Below, piece after piece: positions 33,544 through 45,513 of a stretch of 64,000 nt of DNA. Source of the stretch: Neckera pumila (Eukaryota > Streptophyta > Bryopsida > Hypnales > Neckeraceae). Each line of letters opens with the position of its first letter. Position 1 is the stretch's first letter. The position numbers were made by a program, and so were the translations under genes. The stretch spans positions 2,294,001 through 2,358,000 of the forward strand of contig OZ018415.1 of assembly GCA_963969595.1 (NCBI GenBank), read 5' to 3'. The notes beneath the pieces are model-generated. The model was not told where the DNA came from. It worked only from the letters and a program-made list of their open reading frames with translations, and searched no databases.

Positions 33544-35209
33544 CGAGATCGATCGACATACTCGTCTAGCTGCTGCCTACCTCCACGGCTCCACCTAGTA
33601 CGTCAAATCATGAGTCGTGGCAGATGAAGCGAGAACAATTAATCTTCCTTTCTTCGATCGAGAGCAGTTCATGCAGCAATGAGTCGATTAAGATGGACTT
33701 CAAGAGTTCAAGGGGACGTCGATCGGATACTAGTCAACCTGCATGCCAGAAGCGGGGTTGATCAGAGGGAACACGTACTATTGACAAGCTAGGTCGACAT
33801 CGGCTAAATGTAATACTCAAACTAGTTTGTTATATTTTGGCACGATCCTGAGGCGCTAATATTGTTACACTCACCGCACAAAGATCTAAGCTTTTTTCTA
33901 AAAGTGCCATATTCCGCAACCACAAGCAGTGGAAAATGTCAATTTTCTTATATAATTAGCGGGATTCCACTGCTTCAGTTGGCATTTTCCAGAACGCTCA
34001 CGTACGCGCCGCGTGAGACGTAAATCTCTACCTGTCCACATTTTTAAAGGAACCTTTGGAAAGAGATTTGTTACAATTTTTGGAGCCGGATTCTTAAACT
34101 TTGGAAAGACGTTTATATCATTTCAACGAATTAATGATGCAGCTAGCTGCATCACTGCATGTACACTATGCCCAGAGCTAGTACTGATGACCCCGTATGC
34201 ATGGACTCGGTAGGAGGCTAGGGTTCGATCAAAAGAAATTAAGATAGTCTCGAGAAAAGTACCTCGTGATTGGGCGTTGATCTCGTCAGGAGGGAAATTA
34301 GGTTTTATAAGTACGCTACCATCGCCAACTTAGTCCTGTATTGACAGTTACTTTGCTCACAACGTCTTGTCTTTGTTGTCAATGTGCTTGGGCTCTGGCC
34401 TCACCTCTAGACGATCCAGACTCTAGTTCTGCAACGATTTGCTTTTTCTGCTTCGCTTTCTGCGCTATGGTTATGTTTTCAAGGAGCTAACTCGAAGATC
34501 AGTTGCTGCTAAATTGGTGCGAGGGAGGACCCGTCGATTTCCTGGCGACACTTCTATTGTTGGATTGCGAAAGTACGTGGCTGCGTGCCTGGCTAGGCGG
34601 ATGAGGTAAGTGGAGTCAACTCGTTCCTCATTCACAATATTTAATTGTCAGTGTAGCAACGAAGAGCAACGTAGAATCCTCGCTACTAGTGCAAATTAAA
34701 GTTCACCCTCTATTGAAGCAATTCAACAGCAGAATAACCGATACCATTGGGAAGAAGACCTACAACATTTAATAAATAATATTGGGAAAGATGTTGCTTA
34801 AACTAAAGAACCGCTCTGCAGATTAAAACAGCATCCCAATGGTATTCTCTTGATGTTGATCGATTTCAATGACATGTATGTTTCAGATGAGGTTTTCGAT
34901 AAGCTTTCAAATTTTTACATGATTGAGTTTTCAGTATCGATCCACCTGAAACCTGTAGCTTTAGAGTCTTAGGCTTGGAATGTAAGTCAGAAATAGATCT
35001 ACTTTAAGCCAATAGATTTGGAATTCTCCCTTCACAGAGTTGCCAGCTCACCAATGTTCACAGTATTTTGCGCAGTTGATATGTTGCGAAGCATCAAGTA
35101 CTGAGCCACAAGATCACGTAATAGCTTCAGGTTCATTGCTAGGGTAACTAAAAGTAAAACTCAGTGACCTATCCAATCCCCTGCGAGCAGTCAGTATCGA
35201 CGAATACTA
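33544..35209. other. More GC-balanced upstream region of the SIN3-like gene
   Basis: No ORF with a recognisable domain. Composition is less AT-biased than the flanking repeats, so this may hold the promoter and an untranslated leader exon. A good donor, GAG|GTAAGTGG, lies at about 34606, which would fit a 5' UTR intron, but no acceptor is certain. Confidence 0.35.
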
Positions 35210-36566
35210 ATGGCTGCAACATTGAGGAAATGGAAAAGAGAGAGGGAAGAACGTGGAAACGGCGCATCTGAACCTTCCCTCAAACGAGAGCGAGAATCAT
35301 CGCCAGTGGCACCCTCTGCGGAGAATGACCAAATGACCGGCGCGAAGTACATGAAAGAAGTGATGGCGACATTCAAGAACGACGCGGAGAGGTACCAGAA
35401 GTTTTCGGAGCTCATGCAGGACGTGCGACTGAAGCAAGTGGACTATGCCGGCGTCGGCAGTCGCGTAAAGGAGCTCTTCCGGGGCGACACGAGTCTGATC
35501 CTGGGCTTCAACATGTTCCTTCCGGAAGACCACCGAATCACCCTCCCTTCGGCGGAACCTCCCGGAATTTTAGTGAAGCAACAAGGGATCATGTTTAAGC
35601 GCAAGGTCCAAGCTCTCGGAAAGTACAAGGAGTTTTGTGAGATTCTAGCCTTGTATAAAAAACAAAGCAATTCTATCGATGACGTGTACAAGTTGGCCGA
35701 GACGCTGTTTGCAGGCCACAACGATATTCTTGCGGACTTCAGAACCTTTTTGCCTTCTTTGGAGGGTTCCAACAGTAAGATGCCCGATCAAGAACCTGAT
35801 CAGCAACCGGCTCTGGCCCCCAGGAAAGTGAAATTTGTGAATCTGAGTGCGAATGTGAGGGAGAACGAGGCACCAGGTGGGAGCAGTGGGCGTGCGGAAA
35901 TTGTTCGAAAAGGCAAGGAGAAATTGGAGACTGCAAACTCAAAAGAGGACGCAGGGTGAGTGCTCGATCTAGCTCCGATCCCTGTCCAGTTGCTTGCTCA
36001 TACTGTATATCATCCGCAACTTGACGCGTTTTGACTGCCTAGAACTGGTACGTGGACTTAGACTGGTTTAGACTGACGAGATCTGGTGAACTGTGATTGA
36101 GCCCAGGAAGCTGAAAGAGAAGACCAGTAACCCGGAGGAAGAAGCTCGGACCAAACGCACCCAAGCACTTCAACCAGCTCGGAGGTCCACCCGCAATGCC
36201 CCAAGGAGACAGCAAGTGCAAACGGCACCAAGGAACGTTGCTGCAGCTAGATCCCCTCGTCCAGCATCTGATCAGAGAGTGTCTGCCCGCCCAGCCGCTA
36301 GGAGGCAATCGCTACTGCCGAACGAAAATACAAACATACCGCGAGTACCCCCACCCCCTCTGCCATCCATTGCAGAGCTTCAGGAGCGTCTGAAGTATCT
36401 CACCAAGTGCCGCCCCGATTGCAAGGCTTGTGAGCATGTGGAGTACCCGATTTTCGACTGGCAGGCGGAAGATCCTGAGTACTATGCGAAGGGGAAGGCC
36501 AACAGGGAGAGGGAACGACAGGCGCTCATTGCTCGCGGCGTCCCGGGGAGCTTCAATGACTCGTAA
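35210..36566 (+). CDS. Short SIN3-like protein with two PAH domains, 2 exons
   Basis: Exons 35210-35955 and 36107-36566 join in phase 2 (GT-AG) to give 401 residues. PAH1 (about 43-112) reads AKYMKEVMATFKNDAERYQKF, GVGSRVKELFRG and LILGFNMFLP. PAH2 (about 118-190) reads YKEFCEILALYKK, VYKLAETLFAGHNDIL and FRTFLP. Both match SIN3/SNL corepressor PAH folds, which bind short helices of transcription factors. The Sin3 histone-deacetylase interaction region and C-terminal half are absent; full SNL proteins exceed 1000 residues. Instead the second exon encodes a basic, RS/PR-rich linker and an ending with CRPDCKAC and YPIFDWQAEDPEYY that I do not recognise. It may be a competitive or adaptor form of SIN3. 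Nuclear location is inferred from KRKR-like runs. Confidence 0.85.
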
Positions 36567-38970
36567 TAATAATATGCTCAAGCAGCTGAAGAAGTGGCTC
36601 AGTTTAGCTACACTGAACTGTCGGGTCTAGGAAAGGAAGAACATTCTTGGTTCACAGTCACAGCAGGGTTTGCCAATCGGTAAGTTCGATTTGGTACTGA
36701 GGGATGACATTGCACACATTGGAGAGCCATTTTCGCAACTGAGAGAAGTAAGAGTTAGCTTGAAGCTAGTACAATCGAAAATATACTAGGGAGATTTCAA
36801 TTGGATTTGTGAACGAGAAGGGACGTTGCCTTTTCACACTTCAAGTTCCCAAGTATTACGTATATCTTTTTATACATCTAGACACATAGAGGCTCCATTG
36901 GCCATGGAGGTCAACTTCGATTTACAAGTGCTGAAGTAAGAAAACACTTAATCGACGGAACCTTAATTTTTTGCAATTTAATTTTTAGCTTAATACAAAA
37001 TACATGTGGAAAGGTCATTTTAGAGGCTCCATTGGCCATACAGGTCAACTTTCAAGAATGCAATCTTGTCCATGAATTATGAATTGGGCCACTGTATTAC
37101 AACGAATTGTTCATGTTACACTGACATCGTAGAGAGACCCCAGCCTCCCTATTTATGAATGTTATGCTATTTAGAAAAGAAACACAAGATTTCAAAACAA
37201 CAATTACCAAGCTCACTTACGAGATAGGTGCGTCGAACAAGTATTAATGGTACAGTTGAGAGGTGAGATCAGCGCTGAGGCCACTTTTCAATCGTATTTT
37301 CAACCCGGTTTTCAACAAGGAGCTCTCCAATGGAATGCCCAACTATAATTCATTTACATCATACTTCTTTTGCGCCATGGCTCAAGGTGCCATGTTTGCA
37401 CAACCCTCATTGTAATGTCACATGGGTCCAAGGAAGATCAATTTTCAAATGTATTTCTCTTCAGTGACTGCTAACCGTGGCCGAGCAATAGCCACAGAAA
37501 AATTGGCTCAAGGTGAGGGATAATGCCATGAATCTTAACGAAGAGTCTCGAAATGTTAATGTCATAGTAAAGAGTTGGAACTCAAGTTCACCGACTTCTA
37601 GACAAACAAAGAGGTTCTAGAACCAAGGCGTGTTGTTGGCTCAGGGTGGGGGTGGGGGAGATCCAGGGTAATATGGCATGTTGGCATCTGCAATTTTTTT
37701 TATTTCAATCATTTCCTTGCATTTCCTGTGAAAGAGGAAACCAGCAGCACATAATAGAAGAAGCCCTGTAATGCCAAACCCCACACCGATGCCTATTGCT
37801 TTTCTGAAAGCAGGTGTTTATGCTTGCTTACAGACACCGCAGCAGCTCAGCTATGAGAGGCTCGTGCTGTCATATTCTGAACTGCTTGAACAAACGATAT
37901 TGGCGAATGATGGAGAATAGTTGCACACAGCTCGAGTCTGCAGGTCAACTTTAAAACAGATTTAAAAGTTTCAAAGGAAAACCATCCATAAGAAGTAACA
38001 TTTGCATAACATTTTTGGCAAGAGCTGAAAACACCTTAGGCCCAACTGCTAGCTCACAAGATGGATTCTCTATGTTTGCTTGATAGTCACATTCTAATTG
38101 ACCCGATTCTGAGCGTCAAAACAGCCCTATTCATCTGCGCAAAGCTCAAAAACTAGGACAGGTATAGATTTATGTTATGCAAAATTTCAACAATTATTAT
38201 ACATAAAATAAGATGGACAAACCTAGGAGGCATGATAATCACCTGGCTGAGGCAGGTAGAAGTGTTGAGGTCTCTGGACGCATTGAAATTCATCTCAGGA
38301 TTTGATCTTCATTTCACGGCACCTTCAATTGTGCATCCCCATCAATATTGTAAACCTCGAGCAGCTTAGTCTTGAATAGGTTTATAGGTACCCACAACCA
38401 CCAGAAGCTCCCCGTTGTGGTTGAAAGCGGCTGTCAAAAAACTGTCTAGTGTAAGTAAGAATCACCACACTAAATTGCCTAGACAGCCCAGTCGGCCAGT
38501 CAGTTCATGGTTTTGAGCGCAATACACACGGAAGTCCTTTTAATGTGGCATTGAAAGTGACAAGAGAGTGCTGTTTCTGAAAAACTGACTTGGGTTCGTC
38601 AGCAAAAACTAGTTATATAGTTCATATAATTGAGAACGAAATAACTGACAATCATTCAAAAATCTAGTCCTGATGGGCTCAGAGACCTTGATCGAGGTAA
38701 TCGATATGTGACTTTGTTTTGTCTGTGTTACTTCCTACATTTGCAATCGCTACGCTAGTTGATGACATTGGTAGAATTAGATGCAGACTCTACGGTGGTG
38801 GCCTGGCTTTTATTTAATTCAACCGTTGAAGATCAGCTGTGAAGTTTCCAAACTCAGCGTGGGAGGTTTGGTACTTTGGTTTACTATCACTCTTACCTGC
38901 AGACTCAGTGTCAACCGCATCGCACATGCATGAGCCAAAACTCAAATGTAATACTCAACAAGTAGCTTCG
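36567..38970. other. Downstream region with weak traces only
   Basis: Composition is moderate. Besides the minus-strand membrane exon listed separately, it carries a direct repeat (AGAGGCTCCATTGGCCAT at about 36888 and 37022) and the phrase AGGACAGGTATAGATTTA near 38157 shared with the small MITE family. Nothing else is supported. Confidence 0.35.
37641..37803 (-). CDS. Candidate last exon of a single-pass membrane protein
   Basis: On the minus strand, after a CAG acceptor, the exon reads AIGIGVGFGITGLLLLCAAG (a membrane helix), then FHRKCKEMIEIKK as a basic stop-transfer segment, then a proline-rich tail ending PGSPPPPP and TGA at 37641. This is the look of a type I membrane protein C-terminus, such as receptor-like proteins. 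A possible upstream exon (37832-37937) has GT-AG borders but a stop in the matching frame. The gene may therefore be broken, or my exon choice wrong. I cannot name the family. Confidence 0.3.
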
Positions 38971-38973
38971 TTA

Positions 38974-39676
38974 CACTGGTGCAAAACACTGGTTTTAGTG
39001 ACATTTTAAATTACATTTGGATGTCATTTAAGCCACCCGCAAAGGTGGTTGAAATGACATCCAAATGTCATTTAAAATGTCATTTTTTTGATGTCACTTC
39101 AACATACTTGTAGTGTACATTTTAGTTCTTCAAAATCTATCAAATAAGTAGATTTTACTTTTCAAAATATCCAAAAATGTAGATTTTACTTTCCTGAATT
39201 TTGAAAAAATGTAAATTTCACTTTCCAAAATCTTAAAAAATGTAGATTTCAATTCTCAAAATCTTCAGAAGGTATAGATTTTACTTTTCAACATCTTCCA
39301 AATTTGTTGATTTTACTTTCCTAAATTTTGAAAAAATGTAGATTTTACTTTCCAAAGTTCTATGCAACCTAAACATATGTACCTTTCTTCACTCATATAT
39401 TGGAAAAGAAATTTTTTTGTCTTGGAATATCCTACTAGTGTCATTTATTTCTGTTACTTGTCTTCCCCATGACAATTGTTATGGGACAATGTTTTCTTCT
39501 AAATCTACCAAATTTGTTGCACCAAATGACATTAATCTCATTTTTGATTGAAACAAACATTCTAGGATCAATAATTCTTCTAAAATCTACCAAATTTTCA
39601 CTAGCATGGTTGAAATGACATTTTTGAAAAAAATGTCATTTCAGCATGTCATAAAAACTAGTGTTTTGCACTAGTA
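38974..39676. mobile_element. CACTA-like MITE, 703 bp, TSD TTA
   Basis: The left end is CACTGGTGCAAAACACTGG and the right end AGTGTTTTGCACTAGTA, an inverted pair. TTA duplicates flank it (38971-38973 and 39677-39679). Between the ends are inverted ATGACATCCAAATGTCATTT blocks and a tandem run at 39120-39360. Confidence 0.82.
39120..39360 (+). repeat. Tandem subterminal repeats of the CACTA-like MITE
   Basis: About seven units of 36-40 bp share TGTAGATTTTACTTT and CAAAATCTT. Such arrays are the usual transposase-binding subterminal repeats of CACTA elements. Confidence 0.7.
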
Positions 39677-40509
39677 TTACGAGAAGCCTTGCCCAATTTG
39701 TACACCTGAAGAAAGACAATTAAGTGGTAAATTGTAACTTTTTTTGACATCGCATAGGCGTAGAGAGATGATCTCCGTTCATGTTTTAGGATTAGTGTAT
39801 GGTTGCACAATTAATAAATGCAACTTATATACAGGTATCTATGGAATAGGGCACCGTTTATAAAAGAAAATACATAAAAATTATTCAAATTCTCAGTTCA
39901 CTTACTTCACTATACAGGAACATTCCCTACTCAAATGTTACTCAAATATTACTCAAATGTCAAATGTCTCACTGCATGGTCATAGGACTCACTTCGTGCT
40001 CAGTTGGTCACTTGGTCACTAGTGTCCACAGTCAATATATAAGTAAAAGTAGTTTTTTAATTTTTCATTCAAAAATAACTCTAAAATTCAATCAATTTCA
40101 CAGAGTGATATGGAACGCCACAAAACAAAGCCCCTGCACCCTTCCTTACTAAGGGCTTTCCAACAATACCGAGAATGCTAATTAGGAATTCACAATTTGG
40201 GAGATCTCACCATAACAAAAGAAAAATATGTATCTAAATATAGTAAAAAACTCAAGCTAATTTAATGTATGGATTATGTGCCACAATCAAAATAGAAGTA
40301 AATGTAATTTTAAGTTTTTAATTTCAAAAATAATTCCAACATACACATCATATGTCCAAATGCCACAAAACAAAGCCCATGCACCCCTCCTCTTAGAGAA
40401 CTTTCCAAAGATACCAAAGAACGCAACTAGGAGATACACAATCCAAAAGATCTCACTAAAACAAACAAAGTTACAAAACAACCCAAACAAAACAAACAAC
40501 TTAACTTAA

Positions 40510-41755
40510 CCCCTAAAGGACCATTGTCCCTTCGGCGGACAAATGGGATTTCGGGTAGGTACCTACGGGCTGAGTTTTTGTTGTGATTTTCTGAAACTTT
40601 TTTTGGAGATAGAAAAATTGACAAGCTTTGTGGGAGTATAATTTTTTTTTCAGTCAGTACCCGGGAACAAAAGTTATGCCCAAATAAGCTCAAAACAGGG
40701 GAGAGGAGGTAGCAAAAAATTTAATTTTTTTCTTAAATTTTTTTTTCTATATAGATTATATTTTTGTCTATTTGGAAAGCTTTGATTCATTTCATTTTGA
40801 TTTTTCATGAGAAAGTTATGGACAATCTTGTTTTTCTGGGCAATTAGAGCATCTTCTTGATAAAAATAACTTGTAGGATTCATTTTGGAATGCAATTTTT
40901 GCAATTTTTCAAAAAAAAAAGTTTCGCATGGTTTAGTGTTTGTGCCAGAAAAATCTCACCATTGGGATTAGTGCATTTTAATTCCATCTAAAAGATATTA
41001 ATATTTTAGATTTTCCTTCTATCTTGTACCTACTTCTACTTAACAATTTTTTTAAGAATGAAAATTAAGTTTCTTTTTAATTTCTTTTTTTTCCTAGACT
41101 CTCAACTCAATTCTCTACTAGAAAGACTTAAAGCTCAAATCTCTGTAGTGCAAAAAATTTAAGTTAAAAATGTGCAAAGTCAAAAAATCTAGTCCCACAA
41201 TGTGTTGAAAAATTTATTTATTTTACTTCAAACGCAGATATCTTGCAATTTGTGTGGTTAAAAAATCTGAAATTTTTTCCACACATTCTCATACTAGTTA
41301 GGTATAAGCTCCTATGGTTAGATATGCAAAAAAAACAATTTTTAAATTCTTTTACTCTTTGCTCTAGAAATAGCAGTTTTGAGAGGTTTAGGGCAAAAAA
41401 AGACATTAGAGGAAATTTTAGGTCTCCGGAGGGCTGTTCTACAATCCTCTAAGGTACCCTGAAATTTTCTTTTCTTTTGCTAAAAAAATCCTTTTTCCCC
41501 TATTTCCACCCTGCTGAAACTGCAGCAGCAGTGGCGCAAGAACCAAAAATTCCGAATAAAAAATTGTTTAAAAAAAATAAAATAAAATAAAATTCTACGA
41601 GACTTGACCATTCTGGCGAGCAGTCAGAGACTCTAACTACTCACCAAGAGCAATTTCAAAGTTGACAGGCCATGCAAAGAATAGCATGGCATGTCAACTT
41701 TGGACAGCCTTGTAATGGGCTGAATTTTTCTCTAATGGCCTTGGTCCTTTAGAGG
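40510..41755 (+). mobile_element. TTAA-flanked MITE, family 1, copy 2
   Basis: The ends are CCCCTAAAGGACCA and TGGTCCTTTAGAGG with TTAA on both sides (40506-40509 and 41756-41759). Without the CATTAG MITE nested at 41404-41737 it is about 910 bp, equal to copy 1. No ORF of interest. Confidence 0.8.
41404..41737. mobile_element. CATTAG-ended MITE, copy 4, nested
   Basis: It starts CATTAGAGGAAATTTTAGG and ends TGAATTTTTCTCTAATG, in inverse orientation to copies 2 and 3. It interrupts the TTAA MITE 18 bp from its right end. Comparison with 22743-23659 gives the empty site (CCAAGGC next to a T-rich run). No duplicated target of more than a base or two is seen. Confidence 0.78.
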
Positions 41756-42211
41756 TTAAGGTATGACTAGTGTGCCATATGTCTTTGCTATAATAAAAAA
41801 AAAAGTAAAATTGATTTCTAATTTTTTAACTTCAAAAATAACTCAAAAACTCATAATTTTTACATCATTAGTCCAAACGCCACAAAACAAAGCCCGAGCA
41901 CTTTTCCTCATACAAAGCCTTCTAAAGGTATAAAGAATACAATAGGGGAATACACAGTCAGTCTAGAAATCTTAATCTTCTTAACTTAATACTTTTACAC
42001 AACAAATTTTGAATTAAGAATCTTTTTTGGTGGGGAATTGATTTGCGAATTGATTTGAGAATCTATAAAAATTGTTTAAAAAAGAGAGCTTGATTTTCAT
42101 TCTTTAAATAATTGTTAAATAGAAATAGGTACAATATGACTAAAAAAACAAAATTGTACTACGAGTCACCTCCAGTACTATTGGGGGCATGGAATATGAA
42201 ATCTAAATTTG

Positions 42212-42524
42212 GCCAATTTTGTTAAAATGGCAGTATTCTTAGTACCATATTTTCTTTGTGCCATTTTTTCAGACTGCCCGCTCTGAACATCTAGAACAGG
42301 TATAGATTCCAAACATCTAAGATTGTTGTAGATATCAAACATTTGAGAACTATATAGATTTCAAACCGACCATTCCAAAAAATCTAGGATTGATATAGAT
42401 TTTAGATATCTTGGACAAGCGTAGATTTTTAGAATGTACAACAATTGTAGATTTCAGAATGGCTGTTCTGGATTGAAATAATGTGCCATTGTAATGAAAT
42501 GCAGTTATTTTAACGAAAATGACC
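42212..42524. mobile_element. MITE with GTTAAAATGGC ends, related to 32538-32725
   Basis: The left end GGCCAATTTTGTTAAAATGG pairs with the right end ATTTTAACGAAAATGACC. The body has repeated GTATAGATT/TGTAGAT phrases and a GGCTGTTCTGGA end, as in the smaller copy. Confidence 0.55.
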
Positions 42525-44396
42525 ATAAATGGTCAACTGGATTTTAGATCTACTATTTTGACAACTTCTAATGTTCATCACTAAATGGCAAAGGTGGATG
42601 GCAAAACTTAATTTGCCATAAAAAAAAAATTCACATTAGACAAATTGCCTCCAATATAAGCCCATCAATACTATTGAGTCTTTTTGTATAATGCACTTAA
42701 AAGTTTATTTCAAAAGTGGCCATTGTTGTCCATTAAAAGCAAAGAAGAAAGATCAAAGCTAAAACTAAAAAACCATTTTTAATTTAACATAAATTCAACC
42801 TGAATAGCACACTTTAGGTCAATGTAAAATATATTTGGCACATGTTTTTGGAAATTTCTCTCTTGAAAAGGTATATTTCTATTTGAAGAGATAGCCTACC
42901 AAATTTGATGATTTAACTCTTTAAAAAAGGTACTCAATAGTATTAAATAACACCAAAACTGCATTTGTGACATATATTCAAAATTCAATCTCACCTATTG
43001 AATTAGTTTTGAAAAAATTGAAATAAATCAAGTACCTTTTAAATTGCTATAGGAAGCTTGCTTCTGAATTTTATATTCATTCAGTCATTTTTGCAATACT
43101 TATAGCACGAAACAACTTCTTTAGTGAACGTGTGACAAAAAATAAGACAAATGTTTCTTGCTATTACCCAAAAGGAATTCAAATGTGAAGATTCTTTTGG
43201 ATTTCATAATTGAAATATGAAAAGTGAATTGTAAAGTAGTGAATAGGCAAAAAATTATGGTAAAATTCTTGTATATACATGTATATATTCTATTGACATG
43301 ATATCAACCACGGTTATCATACCGGACAAGCTGCCCGCCTGTCCGGTTTGCCTATCCGGTTGAAATTCCGCCCGTCCAATGTAGTCAACATATAGTTGAC
43401 TTTATGTGAAGTTAAAAAAAAAGTCGACGTGGAGTTACCTTGGACACACCTTAAGTTCCCGCCTTGTATTTAAGTCCCCGCCCTGTCTTTAAGTCCCCAC
43501 CCAGTCAATGATAACTTTTTTTTTACTTGGCAAAATTTGAAGCTCCATGGTTTCGATTTCTATGCAAACCCATCCGGACCGCTTGTCCATCCGGGACATC
43601 CAATGACCCTAGAATGCCCGATGTGAAAACCCTAATATCAGCTACTAAATCCTAATAAATATAAAAATTAAAAATTAAAAATTTAATAAATTTTGATTTA
43701 TGAAAATGATTTGACTATATATGTTCTAACAATAACCAATAACTAAAAAATTACTCGCACTTTTATTTGTAAAATAGGCTAATTGAAGATTATTACATTC
43801 CTGATTTGGTGATTCCTTGGTTCTTGACTAGTATACCCCAAGCATGCTTATATCCTGCTTTGTTTTCCTTCTTTTTATCACATTATAGGGGTGAAAACTC
43901 TTATACTATATTTTTCAAAGATGAAATCACATATATCCTATGTGTCATAATATCTCCAGATACTTTTGTAAAATTTGAAATTGCCATGATTTTTGAAGAA
44001 AAAGTGAAGTAAATTCATATCAAATATCAAGACCTAGCTATTTAAAAAATTAGTCTGAAAATTTTGCCGTAGGCATATACTAGACCATCAAATTTGTTGT
44101 ATTATTCTATAATTAGATAATAACTAGACCATGGTTTTAGGCCCAATATTCAAACTACAATAAAATATTCAATTTTAAGAATTTTTGAAAATTTTGAATT
44201 GGAATAGAAATTAGATTTAGTAATATACATTTCATGAGTTGGACACAAACTTGAGAAAGCTCATTTTTATGGTTAATTTTTATATCAAGAGCAAGGAGCT
44301 TCAAAGAGGGTTGCTATTATACGAGCATAGGAGTGTGAGCCCATGAGCCTAGAATACTATACACCTATGTTATAGGTGTATATATTATAGAAATTG
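42525..44396. other. Intergenic AT-rich sequence with one GC-richer island
   Basis: No gene recognised. At 43310-43640 a GC-richer island has CCGCCTGTCCGGTTTGCC and three 18-bp units of the type TTAAGTCCCCGCCCTGTC (43451-43505). The segment 43975-44310 repeats 15170-15510. Confidence 0.4.
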
Positions 44397-44407
44397 TCTA
44401 TGATTAT

Positions 44408-44408
44408 A

Positions 44409-44444
<36 letters not shown>

Positions 44445-44579
44445 CAAATATCCATATTATAGGTATTTATGATACATACACCTTTTATAGTGTTTGTTTG
44501 TTTGTTTGTTTGTTTGTTTTGTTTGTTTGTTTTGTTTTGTTTTGTGTTCTTTTGTTTTGTTTTGTTTTGTTTTGTTTGT
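44408..44579. repeat. Microsatellites (TA)n and (GTTT/GTTTT)n
   Basis: A TA run at about 44408-44442 is followed at 44493-44579 by GTTTG and GTTTT tracts. ORFs across them (poly-FVCL and KQNKT on the two strands) are artefacts. Confidence 0.95.
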
Positions 44580-44765
44580 AGCATGGACAACTTCCTGACC
44601 GTACGTCCCCCGGCCGCGTGCTTGGTACCATCGGAAAGCTCTCGCCGAGGAGGGGTGCATCAGCTTGGTTTTGTGGCGTTTGGAGCGGTGGTGCAAAAGT
44701 TATTGAACTTCAAAGTATTTATTGATTAAAAAATTAGAAAATTACTTTTACTTTGATTTTGGTGG
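44580..44765 (-). repeat. Inverted fourth unit of the 250-bp repeat
   Basis: Read on the minus strand it shows CGCCACAAAACCAAGC, GCACCCCTCC and a CAAGCACGCGGCC variant. It is more GC-rich, perhaps less mutated, than the copies at 40-42 kb. Confidence 0.6.
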
Positions 44766-44773
44766 CGTTCTTG

Positions 44774-44848
44774 GTACTGGGAGTGGAACCGGGAGTAGAA
44801 CTGGGAGTAGAATCGGAAGTAGAACCAGGAGTGGAACTGGGAGTAGAT
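44774..44848 (+). repeat. 12-bp tandem repeat
   Basis: About six units vary around GGGAGTAGAACT, adjoining the inverted repeat unit. No gene surrounds it. Confidence 0.85.
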
Positions 44849-45272
44849 GAAAATTGGGCCAACGGCACAGGGTCACACTAGTCTATATTATAGGTACCTA
44901 TATTGTTGGCTCAATGCTCACAAGCTCGCATTCTTAGGCTTACATACTAGCACCGTTGATGAGGAAACTTCTACTACCCTTGGTTACAAGCACACTCAAG
45001 CGGAACCCTAAAAAAAATTGGATGAAAATTTATAAAACTTCATACAATATACTTCATAAAAATCATTCATAAGCCATTTTTTGGCTCTAACAACCTTACA
45101 AGAAAAAAAAAAATCTTTTTGCTCAATTGAATAATATTATGATCTTGGGAGCCTTCAAACATTTTTTTTAATGATTCAAAAGATTATTAGAATATGTTTT
45201 GTTGTGTCTCTCACAAATAATCCTTTGCCTCCAATATAATTTCGTGTTTTGAGAAAACTAATTAAAAGAAGC

Positions 45273-45513
45273 TCAGATTTTGTCAAAAAGCAATGGTACC
45301 GTGTGCTTATAATATGCGTTACAATACTGTGTGCTTGCAATATGTACCGTTACAATACAATACGGTGAAAAATCACTCTTTGCATATTTGTTTTTTTGTC
45401 AAAAAACAATGATACCGTGTGTTTATAGTATGCGTTGCAGTACCGTGTGCTTGTAGTATGTACCATTATAATACAATACCGTGAGAAATCGTTCTCTGCA
45501 TATTTGTTTTTTT
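45273..45513 (+). repeat. Two tandem units of about 120 bp
   Basis: Both units carry TTTTGTCAAAAA, CAATG, TACCGTGTG, TATGCGTT and TGCATATTTGTTTTTTT in the same order. The first begins at about 45273, the second at about 45397. Confidence 0.85.

Larger units (their letters stand above)
39990..41990 (+). repeat. Array of a roughly 250-bp repeat split by a MITE
   Basis: Three units share TTCAAAAATAAC, CGCCACAAAACAAAGCCC, GCACCC and an AAGATACC-type phrase. They lie at about 39990-40230, 40260-40500 and 41762-41990. The TTAA MITE 40510-41755 separates units 2 and 3. A fourth, inverted, more GC-rich unit lies at 44580-44765. The origin of the unit is not recognised. Confidence 0.7.

Noticed and set aside
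41404..41737. CATTAG MITE as a Helitron fragment
   Set aside because: It has inverted ends (CATTAG...CTAATG) and lacks the 5' TC and 3' hairpin-CTRR signature of Helitrons.
39990..41990. The 250-bp units as 5S rDNA or another RNA gene array
   Set aside because: I could not match the internal control regions of 5S or tRNA genes, and spacing and sequence drift too much.
44469..44729. 86-residue frame of repeating Phe-Val-Cys-Leu
   Set aside because: A translation of the GTTT/GTTTT microsatellite; no gene structure.
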